Under the pieces are notes generated by a model. That model saw only the letters and a program-made list of their open reading frames with translations. It searched no databases and was not told the DNA's origin. This document shows positions 37,430 to 47,259 of a DNA stretch of 64,000 bases, piece by piece. Source of the stretch: Mycteria americana (taxonomy: Eukaryota > Chordata > Aves > Ciconiiformes > Ciconiidae); contig NC_134390.1 in NCBI RefSeq assembly GCF_035582795.1, positions 913,060-977,059 on the forward strand, read 5' to 3'. The translations under genes were made by a program, and so were the position numbers. Position 1 is the stretch's first letter; each line of letters opens with the position of its first letter.

Positions 37430-39055
37430 CCGGGGGTGCCGTGTCACCCCGGGGTGCTGGGGGTAATGGTGTCACCCCAGGGTGTGGGGGCTCCCCAGGG
37501 TGCAGAGGGAGGTGCTGTCACCCCAGGGTGCTGGGGGCACTGTGTCACCCCAGGGTGCGGGGGGAACGGTGTCACCCCAGGGTGCTGAGGGTAATGGTGT
37601 CACCCCAGGGTGCTGGGGGTCACTCAGGGTGCGGGGGGGGGCTGTGTCATCCCAGGGTGCTGTGGGCACTGTGTCACCCGAGGGTGCGGGGAGAACAGTG
37701 TCACCCCAGGGTGCTGGCGGCCCCCTAGGGTGCCGGGGGGGGGGGGGGCATGTCACCCCAGGGTGCTGTGGACACTGTGTCCCCCCAGGGTGCTGGTGGT
37801 AATGGTGTCACCCCAGGGTGCTGGGGGCCACTCAGTATGCGGGGGGGGGCTGTGTCATCCCAGGGTGCTGGGGGCCCGCAAGGTTGCAGGGGGGTGGTGT
37901 CACCCCAGGGTGTGGGAGCACCCAGGGTGCAGAGGGGGGTGGTGTCACCCCAGGGTGCTGGGGGCCACTCAGGGTGCGGGGGGGGGGGGCTGTGTCATCC
38001 CAGGGTGCTGGGGGCCCCCAGGGTTGCAGGGGGGTGGTGTCACCCCAGGGTGCTGTGGGCACTGTGTCACCCCAGGGTGCTGGTGGTAATGGTGTCACCC
38101 CAGGGTGCTGGGGGCCCCCAGGGTTGCAGGGGGGTGGTGTCACCCCAGGGTGCTGGTGGTAATGGTGTCACCCCGGGGTGCTGGGAGGCCGGGGCACCCC
38201 AGGGTGGGGGGGGACCGGTGTCACCCCAGGGTGCTGGTGGTAATGGTGTCACCCCAGGGTGCTGTGGGCACTGTGTCACCCCAGGGTGCTGGGAGGCTGG
38301 GACACCCAAGGGTGCAGGGGGGACGGTGTCACCCCAGGGTGCTGGTGGTAATGGTGTCATCCCAGGGTACTGGGGGCCCCCAGGGTTGCAGGGGGGTGGT
38401 GTCACCCCAGGGTGCTGGTGGTAATGGTGTCACCCCAGGGTGCTGGGGGCCCCCAGGGTTGCAGGGGGGTGGTGTCACCCCAGGGTGCTGGTGGTAATGG
38501 TGTCACCCCGGGGTGCTGGGAGGCCGGGGCACCCCAGGGTGGGGGGGGACCGGTGTCACCCCAGGGTGCTGGTGGTAATGGTGTCACCCCAGGGTGCTGT
38601 GGGCACTGTGTCACCCCAGGGTGCTGGGAGGCTGGGACACCCAAGGGTGCAGGGGGGACGGTGTCACCCCAGGGTGCTGGTGGTAATGGTGTCATCCCAG
38701 GGTACTGGGGGCCCCCAGGGTTGCAGGGGGGTGGTGTCACCCCAGGGTGCTGGTGGTAATGGTGTCACCCCAGGGTGCTGGGGGCCCCCAGGGTTGCAGG
38801 GGGGTGGTGTCACCCCGGGGTGCTGGTGGTAATGGTGTCATCCCAGGGTACTGGGGGCCCCCAGGGTTGCAGGGGGGTGGTGTCACCCCATGGTGCTGGT
38901 GGTAATGGTGTCACCCCGGGGTGCTGGGAGGCCGGGACACCCAAGGGTGCGGGGGGGACGGTGTCACCCCAGGGTGCTGGTGGTAATGGTGTCACCCCGG
39001 GGTGCTGGGAGGCCGGGGCACCCCAGGGTGGGGGGGGCGGTGTCACCCAGCGCGG
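37430..39055. repeat. GGTGTCACCCCAGGGTGCTG minisatellite with 335-bp higher-order repeat
   Basis: About 1.6 kb of tandem units sharing GTGTCACCCCAGGGTGCTG, joined to variable G-rich tails (GGTGGTAAT, GGGGGCCCCCAGGGTTGCAG, GGAGGCCGGGGCACC). Within it a 335-bp block (from about 38067) is repeated in direct tandem from about 38402 with no difference that I can see. A third, rearranged partial copy follows to about 39050. G runs up to 11 occur (for example near 37737). Confidence 0.95.
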
Positions 39056-39255
39056 GGTGCGGGGCCAGGCGGGCTGTCAGGCGGCCGTATCGATGGGCAG
39101 CCCTAATGCGGGAAGCCGTAAAGGCAGCGAGCGCCGCTATTCATTAAATCAGCGCTCTAATTAACTTTCATTAAGGGAAAATCAATACCGAGGAGCCGGC
39201 AGCGGAGGGGGGGGCCGTCCGTCAGCCCCGCCCCGCGCCGCGCCGCGCCGCGGGG
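39056..39255. promoter_or_regulatory. candidate conserved non-coding element, homeodomain sites
   Basis: An island of unique, AT-richer sequence between two minisatellites. The core at about 39095-39185 contains ATTCATTAAATCAGCG, CTCTAATTAACTTTCATTAA and GGGAAAATCAATACC, with TAATTA and ATTAA homeodomain-type cores. Its survival between arrays suggests constraint; conservation cannot be measured here. Confidence 0.4.
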
Positions 39256-39257
39256 GG

Positions 39258-40335
39258 CTCCGTGCGTGGGCAGGGGGCACGCGTGGGTGGGCACACGGGT
39301 GGGAGCGGCTGCGCGTGTGCACGTAGGGGGGGTGCGGGGGGGGTGCACATGGGGGGGGTGGGGGGGTGCGGGGGGGTGTGCATATGGGGGGTGGGGGGTG
39401 TGCGGGGGATGTGCGGGGGGGTGCGGGGGGGTGTGCACATGGGGGGTGGGGGGTGTGCGGGGGGGGTGCGGGGGGCGAGGGGGGGTGCGGGGGTTGTGCA
39501 CATGGGGGGTGGGGGGTGTGCGGGGGGGCTGCGGAGGGTGAGGGGGGTGCGGGGGGGTGTGCACATGGGGGGGTGGGGGGGTGTGCAGGGGCGAGGTGCG
39601 GGGGGGGTGCGGGGGGGTGCATGGGGGGTGGGGGGTGTGCAGGGGGGATGTGCGGGGGGGTGCGGGGGGGTGCATGGGGGGTGTGCACATGGGGGGGTGG
39701 GGGGGTGTGCAGGGGGGATGTGCGGGGGCGTGCGGGGGGGTGCGGGGGGTGTGGGGGGGTGCATGGGGGGTGTGCACATGGGGGGTGTGCACATGGGGGG
39801 GTGGGTGTGGGGATGTGCGAGGGGGTGCGGGGGGGTGCGGGGGGGTGCATGGGGGTGTGTGCACACAGGGGTGTGCGTGTGCGTGGGGGTTGTGCGTGTG
39901 CGTGGGGGTGTGCGTGGTGGGGGTGTGCGTCTGTGCGCCTGTGCATGGAGGGGTGTGCACATGGGGGTGTGCGTGTGTGTGTGCGTGGGGGGGTGTGCAC
40001 ATAGGGGGTGTGTGGGGGGGTGTGTGTGCGTGGGGGGGTGTGCATGTGTGTGCATGCATGGAGGGGTGTGCACAGGGGGGTGTGCGTGTGTGTGTGTGCG
40101 GGGGGGGTGTGCATGGAGGGTGTGCGTGTGTGTGTGTGCGTGGGGGGGCGTGCACATGGGGGGGCGTGCATGGAGGGGGTGTGCACAGGGGGGGTGCATG
40201 CGTGTGTGTGTGTGCGTGGCGGGGTGTGCACACGGGGGGTGCATGCGTGTGTGCACACAGCGGGTTTGCACAGGGACACACGTGTGCGTGCAGGAGCGCG
40301 TGTGCGAGGTGCGTGCGGGTGCCTGTACGGGGGGG
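39258..40335. repeat. G-rich GTGCACATGGGGGG minisatellite
   Basis: About 1.08 kb whose plus strand is dominated by GGGGGGTG, GTGCGGGGG and GTGCACATGGGG phrases in irregular 15-65 bp units. It grades after about 39840 into GTGTGCGTG-rich units and ends in a G15 run at about 40329-40343. The plus strand has very many potential G-quadruplex runs. All frames read open; these are not genes. Confidence 0.95.
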
Positions 40336-40343
40336 GGGGGGGG

Positions 40344-40555
40344 CGGGTGGGTGCCCCCCCAAGCCCCCAGCCGCACCCCCGCCATCCTGCACCCCAAACC
40401 CCCGGGGCACCACGCATCCTCCCCCCAACCCTCCCCCCGGTTCCCCCTTTTATCCCCTAAAACCCCCAGAAGGGCCCCCCCAGCCCTCAACCCCCCAAAA
40501 CCTCCTCCGCGGCCTGGCCGTCCGTCCGTCTTTGTCCGCCTTTCCTCCCCCCCTC
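40344..40555. other. C-rich unique spacer
   Basis: A strand switch from G-rich to C-rich sequence directly after the G run, with CCCCCAA phrases. No gene or tandem unit is recognised. Confidence 0.5.
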
Positions 40556-40618
40556 TTCTTTTTTTTTTTTTTTTCCCCTCCTTTTCCCTTTTTTTTTTAT
40601 TTTTTTCTTTTTTTTATA
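40538..40618. repeat. polypyrimidine tract
   Basis: T runs of up to about 17 separated by CCCC and CTTTTCCC. The plus strand is almost purely pyrimidine. It abuts a unique AT-rich island on its right. Confidence 0.9.
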
Positions 40619-40875
40619 TTCCCTGATTTAAACCACGGCTCCATTTGCTGCCACTGACCTTAACGGCTTAAATTAAAAAGCAATGTTCTGTGCGCGCCTC
40701 CAAAGCCACCGCGACGGGAGGGAGGGGTCGAGGGGGGCCCCCCCCATCCACCCCCCCCCGCCTTTCCACCCCCCCCACTCCCCCCGTGGGCTCTGATGGT
40801 TTTAATATCACCGTAATGGCTTTGACCTTGCGATTAATAGCGGGATTTGCAAAGCCGCCGCGGCGTGACGGCGGC
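40619..40875. promoter_or_regulatory. candidate conserved non-coding island (two blocks)
   Basis: Two unique blocks flank a C-rich gap. Block one (about 40620-40690) has TGATTTAAACC, TGACCTTAACGGCTTAAATT and AAAAGCAATG. Block two (about 40790-40862) has GATGGTTTTAATATCACCG, TAATGGCTTTGACCTTGCG and ATTAATAGCGG. TGACCTT is a nuclear-receptor half-site and TTTAAT/ATTAAT are homeodomain-type cores. Functional status is inferred. Confidence 0.35.
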
Positions 40876-41380
40876 CGCCGCTCGGGGGGGGTGGGGGGGG
40901 GTGTAGGGGGGTGTCCCACTTTTGGGGGGGGGGGGGTTTGGGGTGGGTGGGTGGGGGTTAGTGCTGGGTGGGGAAACTGAGGCACGAATGGGGGAATGGT
41001 GGGGACCGGGGTGATGCTGTAAATTGGGGGGGGGGAGGGTGATGGGGGGCTGGAGGTGGGAGTGGGGGTGCAGGTGGGTGTTGGGGAGTTGGGACACGCG
41101 TGTGTGGGGACACGCGTGTGCCTACGCGTGTGCATGGCTGGGGGGGAGTCTCTGGGGCGCGGGCGGCTGCCGTGGGGTGCCCCCACCTCCACGGGGGGGA
41201 AAACGGGTGTATAGAGGATGGGGGGGGACAGTGGGTGGCACAGGGGGGGGGCTTAGGGGTGCGGAAGGGGGTTCAGGGGGGTGGGGGTGGGCAAGGGGCT
41301 GCCGGGGCCGGGGGGGCCGGGGGTTACCGGGGGCCCGCGGGGTGGGGGGTGCCGGAGGGGGTGCTGCTGCCCCAGCCCGG
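40876..41380. other. G-rich unique sequence
   Basis: A GGGGGTGGG-type low-complexity stretch with several runs of 8-12 G (for example near 40925 and 41028). It includes GGGGAAACTGAGGCACGA (about 40971-40988), a phrase like the reverse complement of MIR 3' ends. No gene is recognised. Confidence 0.5.
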
Positions 41381-41384
41381 CCCC

Positions 41385-41490
41385 GCTGCCGGTGCCCGTC
41401 CCTGTCCCCGTCCCTGTCCCCGCTCCCGGTCCCTGTCCCCATCCCCGTCCCGGCGCTGGCGCAGTCGCCGCCCGCGCTGCATCCTAATGA

Positions 41491-41522
<32 letters not shown>

Positions 41523-41600
41523 GGGACGGGGACGGGAACGGGGACGGGGACGGGGACAGGGATGGGGACAGGGATGGGGACGGGGTGGGCATGGGGATGG
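41385..41600. repeat. GTCCCC / GCG / GGGGAC simple-repeat cluster
   Basis: Three simple repeats in series: a CTGTCCCCGTCC array (about 41398-41452), a (GCG)n trinucleotide run of about ten units (about 41491-41522), and a GGGGACGGGGAY hexamer array (about 41523-41592). The first and third are roughly reverse complements and could pair across the (GCG)n run. Confidence 0.9.
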
Positions 41601-41800
41601 GGCCGGGCTGCCTCCCGCCACCTCCGCGCCCCGACGGAAGGATGGGGGGGGCTGGGGGTCCGGGGGGATCCCCCTGCACCCACAGGGCCGGTGACAGGCG
41701 GCGGAGGGACAGTGACACACACCGGGCACAACCGCTCACCCCCGCGGGTGTGAGCACAGGCACAGGCACCCCCGCACCGCCCGGCCCTGCCACACCCGCA
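41600..41800. other. unique GC-rich spacer
   Basis: GC-rich unique sequence with no gene recognised. It runs into the first degenerate copies of the 32-bp array. Confidence 0.5.
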
Positions 41801-42398
41801 CAGCTGGATTCGGGGGGGGGTGTCACCGTCACACCCACAGCTGGATCGTGGGGGTCACTGTCACACCCACAGCTGGATCCCAGGGATCATGGTCACAGCC
41901 ACAGCTGGATCATGGGGGGTCACTGTCACACCCACAGCTGGATCCCAGGGATCACCATCACACCCACAGCTGGATCGTGGGGGTCACTGTCACACCCACA
42001 GCTGGATCCCAGGGATCACCATCACACCCACAGCTGGATTCCAGGGATCATGGTCACAGCCACAGCTGGATCGTGGGGGTCACTGTCACACCCACAGCTG
42101 GATCCCAGGGATCACCATCACACCCACAGCTGGATCACAGGGATCATGGTCACAGCCACAGCTGGATCGTGGGGGTCACTGTCACACCCACAGCTGGATC
42201 CCAGGGATCACCATCACACCCACAGCTGGATCACAGGGATCATGGTCACAGCCACAGCTGGATCGTGGGGGTCACCGTTACACCCACAGCTGGATTGTGG
42301 GGGTCACCGTCACACCCACAGCTGGATCCCAGGGATCACCATCACACCCACAGCTGGATCGTGGGGGTCACCGTTACACCCACAGCTGGATCCCGGGC
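41800..42398. repeat. 32-bp minisatellite, CACAGCTGGATC core (about 18 copies)
   Basis: A regular array in which each 32-bp unit carries CACCCACAGCTGGATC followed by either GTGGGGGTCAC or CCAGGGATCAC. The unit is not a multiple of three, so three plus-strand frames all remain open. Every unit contains the E-box CAGCTG. Two unit types alternate in a partly ordered way. Confidence 0.97.
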
Positions 42399-43158
42399 AC
42401 CACTGCCCCCAGCCCCCACCTCCCACCCCAGCCCTGGGGACCTCTCCCTCGCCGGCCGCCCTGTCCCCAGGCCTGGCCCGGGGTGTCAGGGTGCAGCGGG
42501 GCCGGTGCGGTGCCAGGGGCCGGCTGCCGTTTTGCCGTGGGAGGGCAGAGGGCAGTGGCGGTCCAACCATACCAGGACTGGGCCCATTTCTGGACGGCGG
42601 GTGACTGACACCGGACAGCGGGTGACACTGGGCTGCGGGTGACGCTGGGCTGCGGGTGTCACTACGTGGGGTGTGTGCGTGGTCCTGCATCCAGCCCGGC
42701 TCTGCTTTCCCCAGCTTTGGGTGGCATCCAGGCAAGGGGACCAGATGGTGTCCCCAGGGTGGCACCCAGGCTGAATGCCCAGTGTCCCCAGGGTGGCATC
42801 CAGGCGGGGTGACACGGCATGCACCGAGCCAGGTGGATGCTGCACAGCAGCAGAGTGGGAGCGCTCACCCCACCACCCCCCAGAGCACCCACCGTCCCCG
42901 CAAAGCACCCGAGACCCCCACCCTGTGCCAGCAGAGGAGCACCCTTGGGTGCTCACCGCCTCCCTTTGCATCTCCCACCTCCTGCCTCCTCCGTGGTGCT
43001 TGGGGGGGACTTTCCCCACCTGCGTTTGCACCAACGGGGCACGACCAGCTCCGGGCTGGCAGCCGTGACCCCCGGGGTGACAGCCAGGACCCTTGGGTGC
43101 CGCGCGAGGAGGGTGCTGCGGCCGTGGGGAAGCGCTCACGGCCGCGCGGTGCCACCGC
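42399..43158. other. unique GC-rich stretch with weak internal repeats
   Basis: Non-coding GC-rich sequence. Short local repeats include CCCAGGGTGGCAYCCAGGC (about 42751-42806) and GCGGGTGAC phrases (about 42597-42655). No exon or RNA gene is recognised. Confidence 0.5.
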
Positions 43159-43325
43159 ACACCTACGCGTGAAATACGGCCCCATAAATCCATGCCCTGT
43201 TGTGTCTTATTGCTTAATTAGTACATGAAACGACATGATTCAGAAGAGCCCAAATGGGATGGCGTCATGGGAGGCATTGAAATGGAGGGGAATTAGCGGC
43301 TGGCAAGCCAGCTGAGGAGAAAAAA
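43158..43325. promoter_or_regulatory. candidate conserved non-coding element
   Basis: AT-rich unique sequence embedded in GC-rich DNA: GCCCCATAAATCCATGCC, TTATTGCTTAATTAGTACAT, AAACGACATGATTCAGAAG and GAATTAGCGGCTGGCAAGC. CATAAAT and TTAATTAG are homeodomain-type sites. It is the longest uninterrupted low-GC island between 39 and 55 kb. Confidence 0.45.
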
Positions 43326-43660
43326 CTGGGGGGGGGGTCTTTTGGGGGGATTCGGGGGGGTTTTGGCCTCCCTGGTGATGCGGGCGAAGGGTTGGGATGC
43401 GCCCAATTTACCCCCTGGGATTTGGGATGCCAACCCAATCGTGCTGCAAAAACACCCTCAACCCCCCCGCCATGTGCCCGAGCCGTCCCCGTCCCCTCTC
43501 ATCCTGGGCGCAGAGGTTTGGCGGAGCCTTTCTGGGGTGTGGGGGGGGTTTAAAATGGGTCCCCCCACACCCCACAACGATGGGGACGGGGTACCCAAAA
43601 CATCCCCCAGCGCCTTCAGATGCTGCCACGCTTCGCTCCGGCTCCCAGCCCGCCTCGATG
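43326..43660. other. unique sequence with G and C runs
   Basis: GGGG-rich at its left (about 43330-43375), then ordinary GC-rich sequence. No gene recognised. Confidence 0.4.
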
Positions 43661-43668
43661 GGGTATTT

Positions 43669-43905
43669 TCTTTTTTTTTTTTTTTTTTACAGGCTTTTTT
43701 ATGACAAACTTTACTTTACGTTTGACATTTAAAAGCTGATCAGATCTTCCCTCCAGGACAGAAGGAAATGGAGATATTTATTGGGGTCTCGGCGATGCTG
43801 GGAGAGCCGCGAGATTTACTCCGACAGCGCGGCAGGATTATAGATATCGTCTGTCCGGCCGGGACGCCGGTGCCGCGGGACGCGCCGCAGGCAGAGGACA
43901 GCGAT
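43669..43905. promoter_or_regulatory. poly-T run followed by a candidate conserved element
   Basis: A T18 run (about 43671-43688) leads into AT-rich unique sequence: ACAAACTTTACTTTACG, TTTAAAAGCTGATCAGATC, GGAGATATTTATTGGGG and ATTATAGATATCG. It reads like another non-coding constrained island. Evidence is compositional only. Confidence 0.3.
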
Positions 43906-44225
43906 TTATTGGGGGCTTGGGGCTTGTTTTAGTCCCCCCGAGAAGGGTTGTCAGGAAGGCGATGAGAGCCCAGGCTGGCTCGGCCCGTGCTGACCCGGTG
44001 GGGATTCTCCAGCGGCAGGTATGCGGCTGTGCTGGGGTGATCGTGCCGCTTTCTGGAGGGGTTTTGCCGTCTGAAAATGAGAGGTTTGGTTTTTCCATGT
44101 CGTCCTGCAGCTCCTCTCTGCCCTCCAGACCCCTGCCTGCTGCTTTCCTGCTTCCCTACCTGCCCCTCAGCTCTCCGGTGTCTCCTGCCTGGGGACGTGC
44201 TGGGCTGGGGACAGCATCTAGGACC
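43906..44225. other. unique spacer
   Basis: Unique GC-moderate sequence between the element above and the next minisatellite. I see no exon or RNA gene. Confidence 0.4.
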
Positions 44226-44960
44226 TGGGGACATCTCCAGGGTCAGGGATGGTCTCTTGCACCTGGGGACGTGACTTGGAGACAGCGTCTTGGACCTGGG
44301 GATGGTCTCTCGGGTTGAGGACCATGCTTCAGACCTGGGCTTGGTGTCTTGGGATGGTGTCTTGGACCTGGGGACGTGACTTGGAGACAGCGTCTTGGAC
44401 CTGGGGATGGTCTCTCGGGTTGAGGACCATGCTTCAGACCTGGGCTTGGTGTCTTGGGATGGTGTCTTGGACCTGGGGACTTGTCTTGGGTCAAGGGACA
44501 GTGTCTCAGACCTGAGGAGAGTGTCTTGGGAGAGCCTTGGACCAGAGGATGGTGTCTCTGGTAGGGGACAATGTCTTGGACCTGGGGACGTGTCTCGGCT
44601 TGGGGGATGGGGTCTTGGGTCAAGGGGTGGGGTCTCGGACCTGGGAATGATGTCTGGGGATGGGGGACGGTGTCTTGGGTTGAGGGACAGTGTCTGGGAC
44701 CTTCAAAGAGTGTCTTGGGACAGTGTCTTGGACCTGGGGACGTGTCTGGGATCAAGTGACAGTGTCTAGGACCTGGGGATGGTGTCTTGGGTTGGGGATG
44801 GTGTCTTGGGTTGGGGACAGTGTCTCGGACTGGGGGACAGCATCTCAGACCTGGGGACACGCCTTGGGTGAGCGACGCTGTCTCAGAACGGGGACAATAC
44901 CCGACACCTGGGGACGCACTGGGGCCCAGGGCTGGTGTCTCCAACCCTTTGGGGACACAA
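44226..44960. repeat. GTCTTGGACCTGGGGA minisatellite with a 105-bp duplication
   Basis: A degenerate array of 18-35 bp units with core GTGTCTTGGACCTGGGGAC. The block at 44261-44365 is repeated almost perfectly at 44366-44470, a recent 105-bp tandem duplication. Similar GGGGAC phrases occur in the 41.5- and 53.1-kb arrays. Open frames on both strands follow from the repeat. Confidence 0.92.
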
Positions 44961-46100
44961 GTTTGAAGACAACGTCTCACAGCTGGGGACACCAGCAGCG
45001 ACGGGGCGAGGGGGGACGGACCGGCCACGTGTTCCTCCTCCGGCACCGTCACGCTCCACCTCTCCAGCAGCCACCCATATATCACGCTCCCCTCCTTGTG
45101 CCAGGGCGGCTTTCAAGAGCCCGCCTCGTAAAAAGGCACAAATAAAATATTATCGCTGCCTTTTCACGCCTGCGCTGCGATTTTCCGCCGCTAACGAAGG
45201 AGATTTCCCCTGCGTGGGAGGCAGGTCACCACCACCGCCGGCTCCACAGTCCTGGGGACCTCCTGGGGACCCCCCACGGCCTCTTAATTTGCTGCATTTG
45301 AGCACAAATATTCCTGGGGGGGGGGGGGGAATTTAATGTTGCTGCAAAGGCGGGTGGGGGGGATCAGCCTTTCCCCTTCTGCTCAGGCCAGCAAAGCAAG
45401 CAGCAAATGCCCATCACCGGGGTGTCTGGTCCAGAGCTGCAGCCATGGGGTAGAAGAGGTGATGTCACTGCTTGCCTCGGTGATGTCATCAGTTTTCTTA
45501 GCAAGCTGGTGATGTCAGCAGCCCCCCCCCAGCCCCCCCAACCCAATCCTAAAATGGTTATTTGGCTTCTGGGCTAACCCAGCCTCAGCACTTCGCCCTG
45601 CTCAGGCCCAGGCGGAGCTGCCCACCCCGAGGCCGGGAGAGCCCTGGGGGTACAGGGTGACATTTGGGGACAAACCCCCCCAAACTGGGTCATCTCCAAG
45701 CCCAAACACCCCCCCCGTTCCCAACAGCCCCAGGAAAGCCAGGCTGAATTTTGGGTTAAAAACTACCAGTATTGGGACAATAAGCCCAGGCTCCAAGCAG
45801 AAAAGCCCGCTTTCCCAGCTGCACCAGGGAAGCGGGGCTAACTTTGGGGCTAAACCCCCGCAAATTGGGGCAAAACCCCCAGTCTCCGCCCCAAACACCC
45901 GCTGGGCCGGCAGCGGGCCGGGAGGCTGAGACCGGGCAGCTCGTCACACGAGCCCAGGGCCGGGCCCCGTCATGGAGGGAAACGGGGATTTGCTGCTTTT
46001 CTTCACGAAAAATGTAGCGGAATTTGGTTCTCCCCTTCCTCCCTTTCCCTTTTTTTTCCCTTTTTCCCCCCCCATTTTCCTCTTTCCTTTTTCCTCTGTT
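44961..46100. other. unique region, no gene recognised
   Basis: Contains an AT-richer block at about 45122-45200 (GTAAAAAGGCACAAATAAAAT, then ATTATCGCTGCC and GCGATTTTCCGCCGCTAACG) that may be constrained. There is a G12 run near 45318, and GGTGATGTCA phrases in triplicate at about 45459-45517, each carrying a half-CRE TGATGTCA. The rest is ordinary GC-rich sequence with a CCAAANTGGG-type local repetition at about 45660-45890. Confidence 0.45.
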
Positions 46101-46104
46101 TCCC

Positions 46105-47258
46105 CGTGCAAACGTGATCCCCCGCCGTGCGAGTGTGACCCCCCGCCGTGCGAGTGTGCCAGCCCTCGTGCAAGCGTGATCCCCCCGCATGAGTGTGATC
46201 CCCCTGGGCAAGTGCGCTCCCCCATGCACGTGTGATCCCCCCATATAAGCGTGATCCCCCCGTGTGAGCGTGATCCCCCATGTAAGCGTGATCCCCCCAT
46301 GTGAGCGTGATCCCCCCGTGTGAGCGTGATCCCCCATGTGAGTGTGATCCCCCATGTAAGCGTGATCCCCCCATGTGAGTGTGATCCCCCCATGTAAGTG
46401 TGATCCCCTCGTGTGAGTGTGATCCCCCCATGTGAGTGTGATTCTCCCCCGTGCAAGTGTGATCCCCTGTGTGAGCATGATCCCCCTGTGCAAGTGTTGA
46501 TCCCCCGTGTGAGTGTCATGCCCCCACACAAGTGTGATCCTCCCACGCAAGTGTGATCCCCCCATGCGAGCGTGATCCCCCATGCAAGTGTGATCCCCCC
46601 GTGCAAGTGTGATCCCCCCATATAAGTGTGATCCCCCCATGTGAGTGCGATTCTCCCCCATGCAAGTGTGATCCCCCCATGCAAATGTGATCCCCCCACG
46701 CGAGTGCGATCCCCCCCCGTGAGTGCGATCCCCCCATGCAAGTGTGATCCTGCCGTGCAAGTGTGATCCCCCCACACGAGCGCGATCCCCCCGTGAGTGT
46801 GGTCCCCCCACACGAGCGCGATCCCCCCATGCGAGTGTGATCCCCCCACACGAGCGTGATCCCCCCATGAGTGTGATCCCCCCACACGAGCGCGATCCCC
46901 CCATGCGAGTGTGATCCCCCCACACGAGTGTGATCCCCCCATGAGTGTGATCCCCCCACACGAGCGCGATCCCCCCATGCGGGCGCGATCCCCCCACACG
47001 AGCGCGATCCCCCCACGCGAGTGTGATCCCCCCACATGAGTGCGATCCCTCCATGCGAGTGTGATCCCCCCCACATGATTGTGGTCCCCACGTGAGGGTG
47101 TGATCCCCCCACGTGTGGTCCCCCCACATAAGTGTGATCCCCCCACGCGAGTGTGATCCCCACGTGCCAGTGCGATCCCCCCGACACGAGTGCCATCCCC
47201 CCATACGAGCACCGTCCCCCCACACGAGTGCGACCCCCCCCCACGCGAGGGCGATCCC
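46105..47258. repeat. GTGATCCCCCCATGYGAG minisatellite (about 60 copies)
   Basis: About 1.15 kb of units of roughly 19 bp with core GTGATCCCCCCATGTGAG and variants ACACGAGCGC, ATGCAAGT and ACGCGAGT. Units become CpG-richer towards the right. It produces a very long minus-strand open frame that continues into the next array; this is a repeat artefact. Confidence 0.97.
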
Positions 47259-47259
47259 C

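Noticed and set aside
37387..39164. Open frames with VSPQGAGG and TPPPCNPGGPQ repeats resembling collagen-like proteins
   Set aside because: They derive from the GTGTCACCCCAGG minisatellite and occur in overlapping frames of both strands.
39157..40657. Proline/histidine-rich open frames of more than 400 codons
   Set aside because: They are translations of the G-rich minisatellite; all frames are open and composition is extreme.
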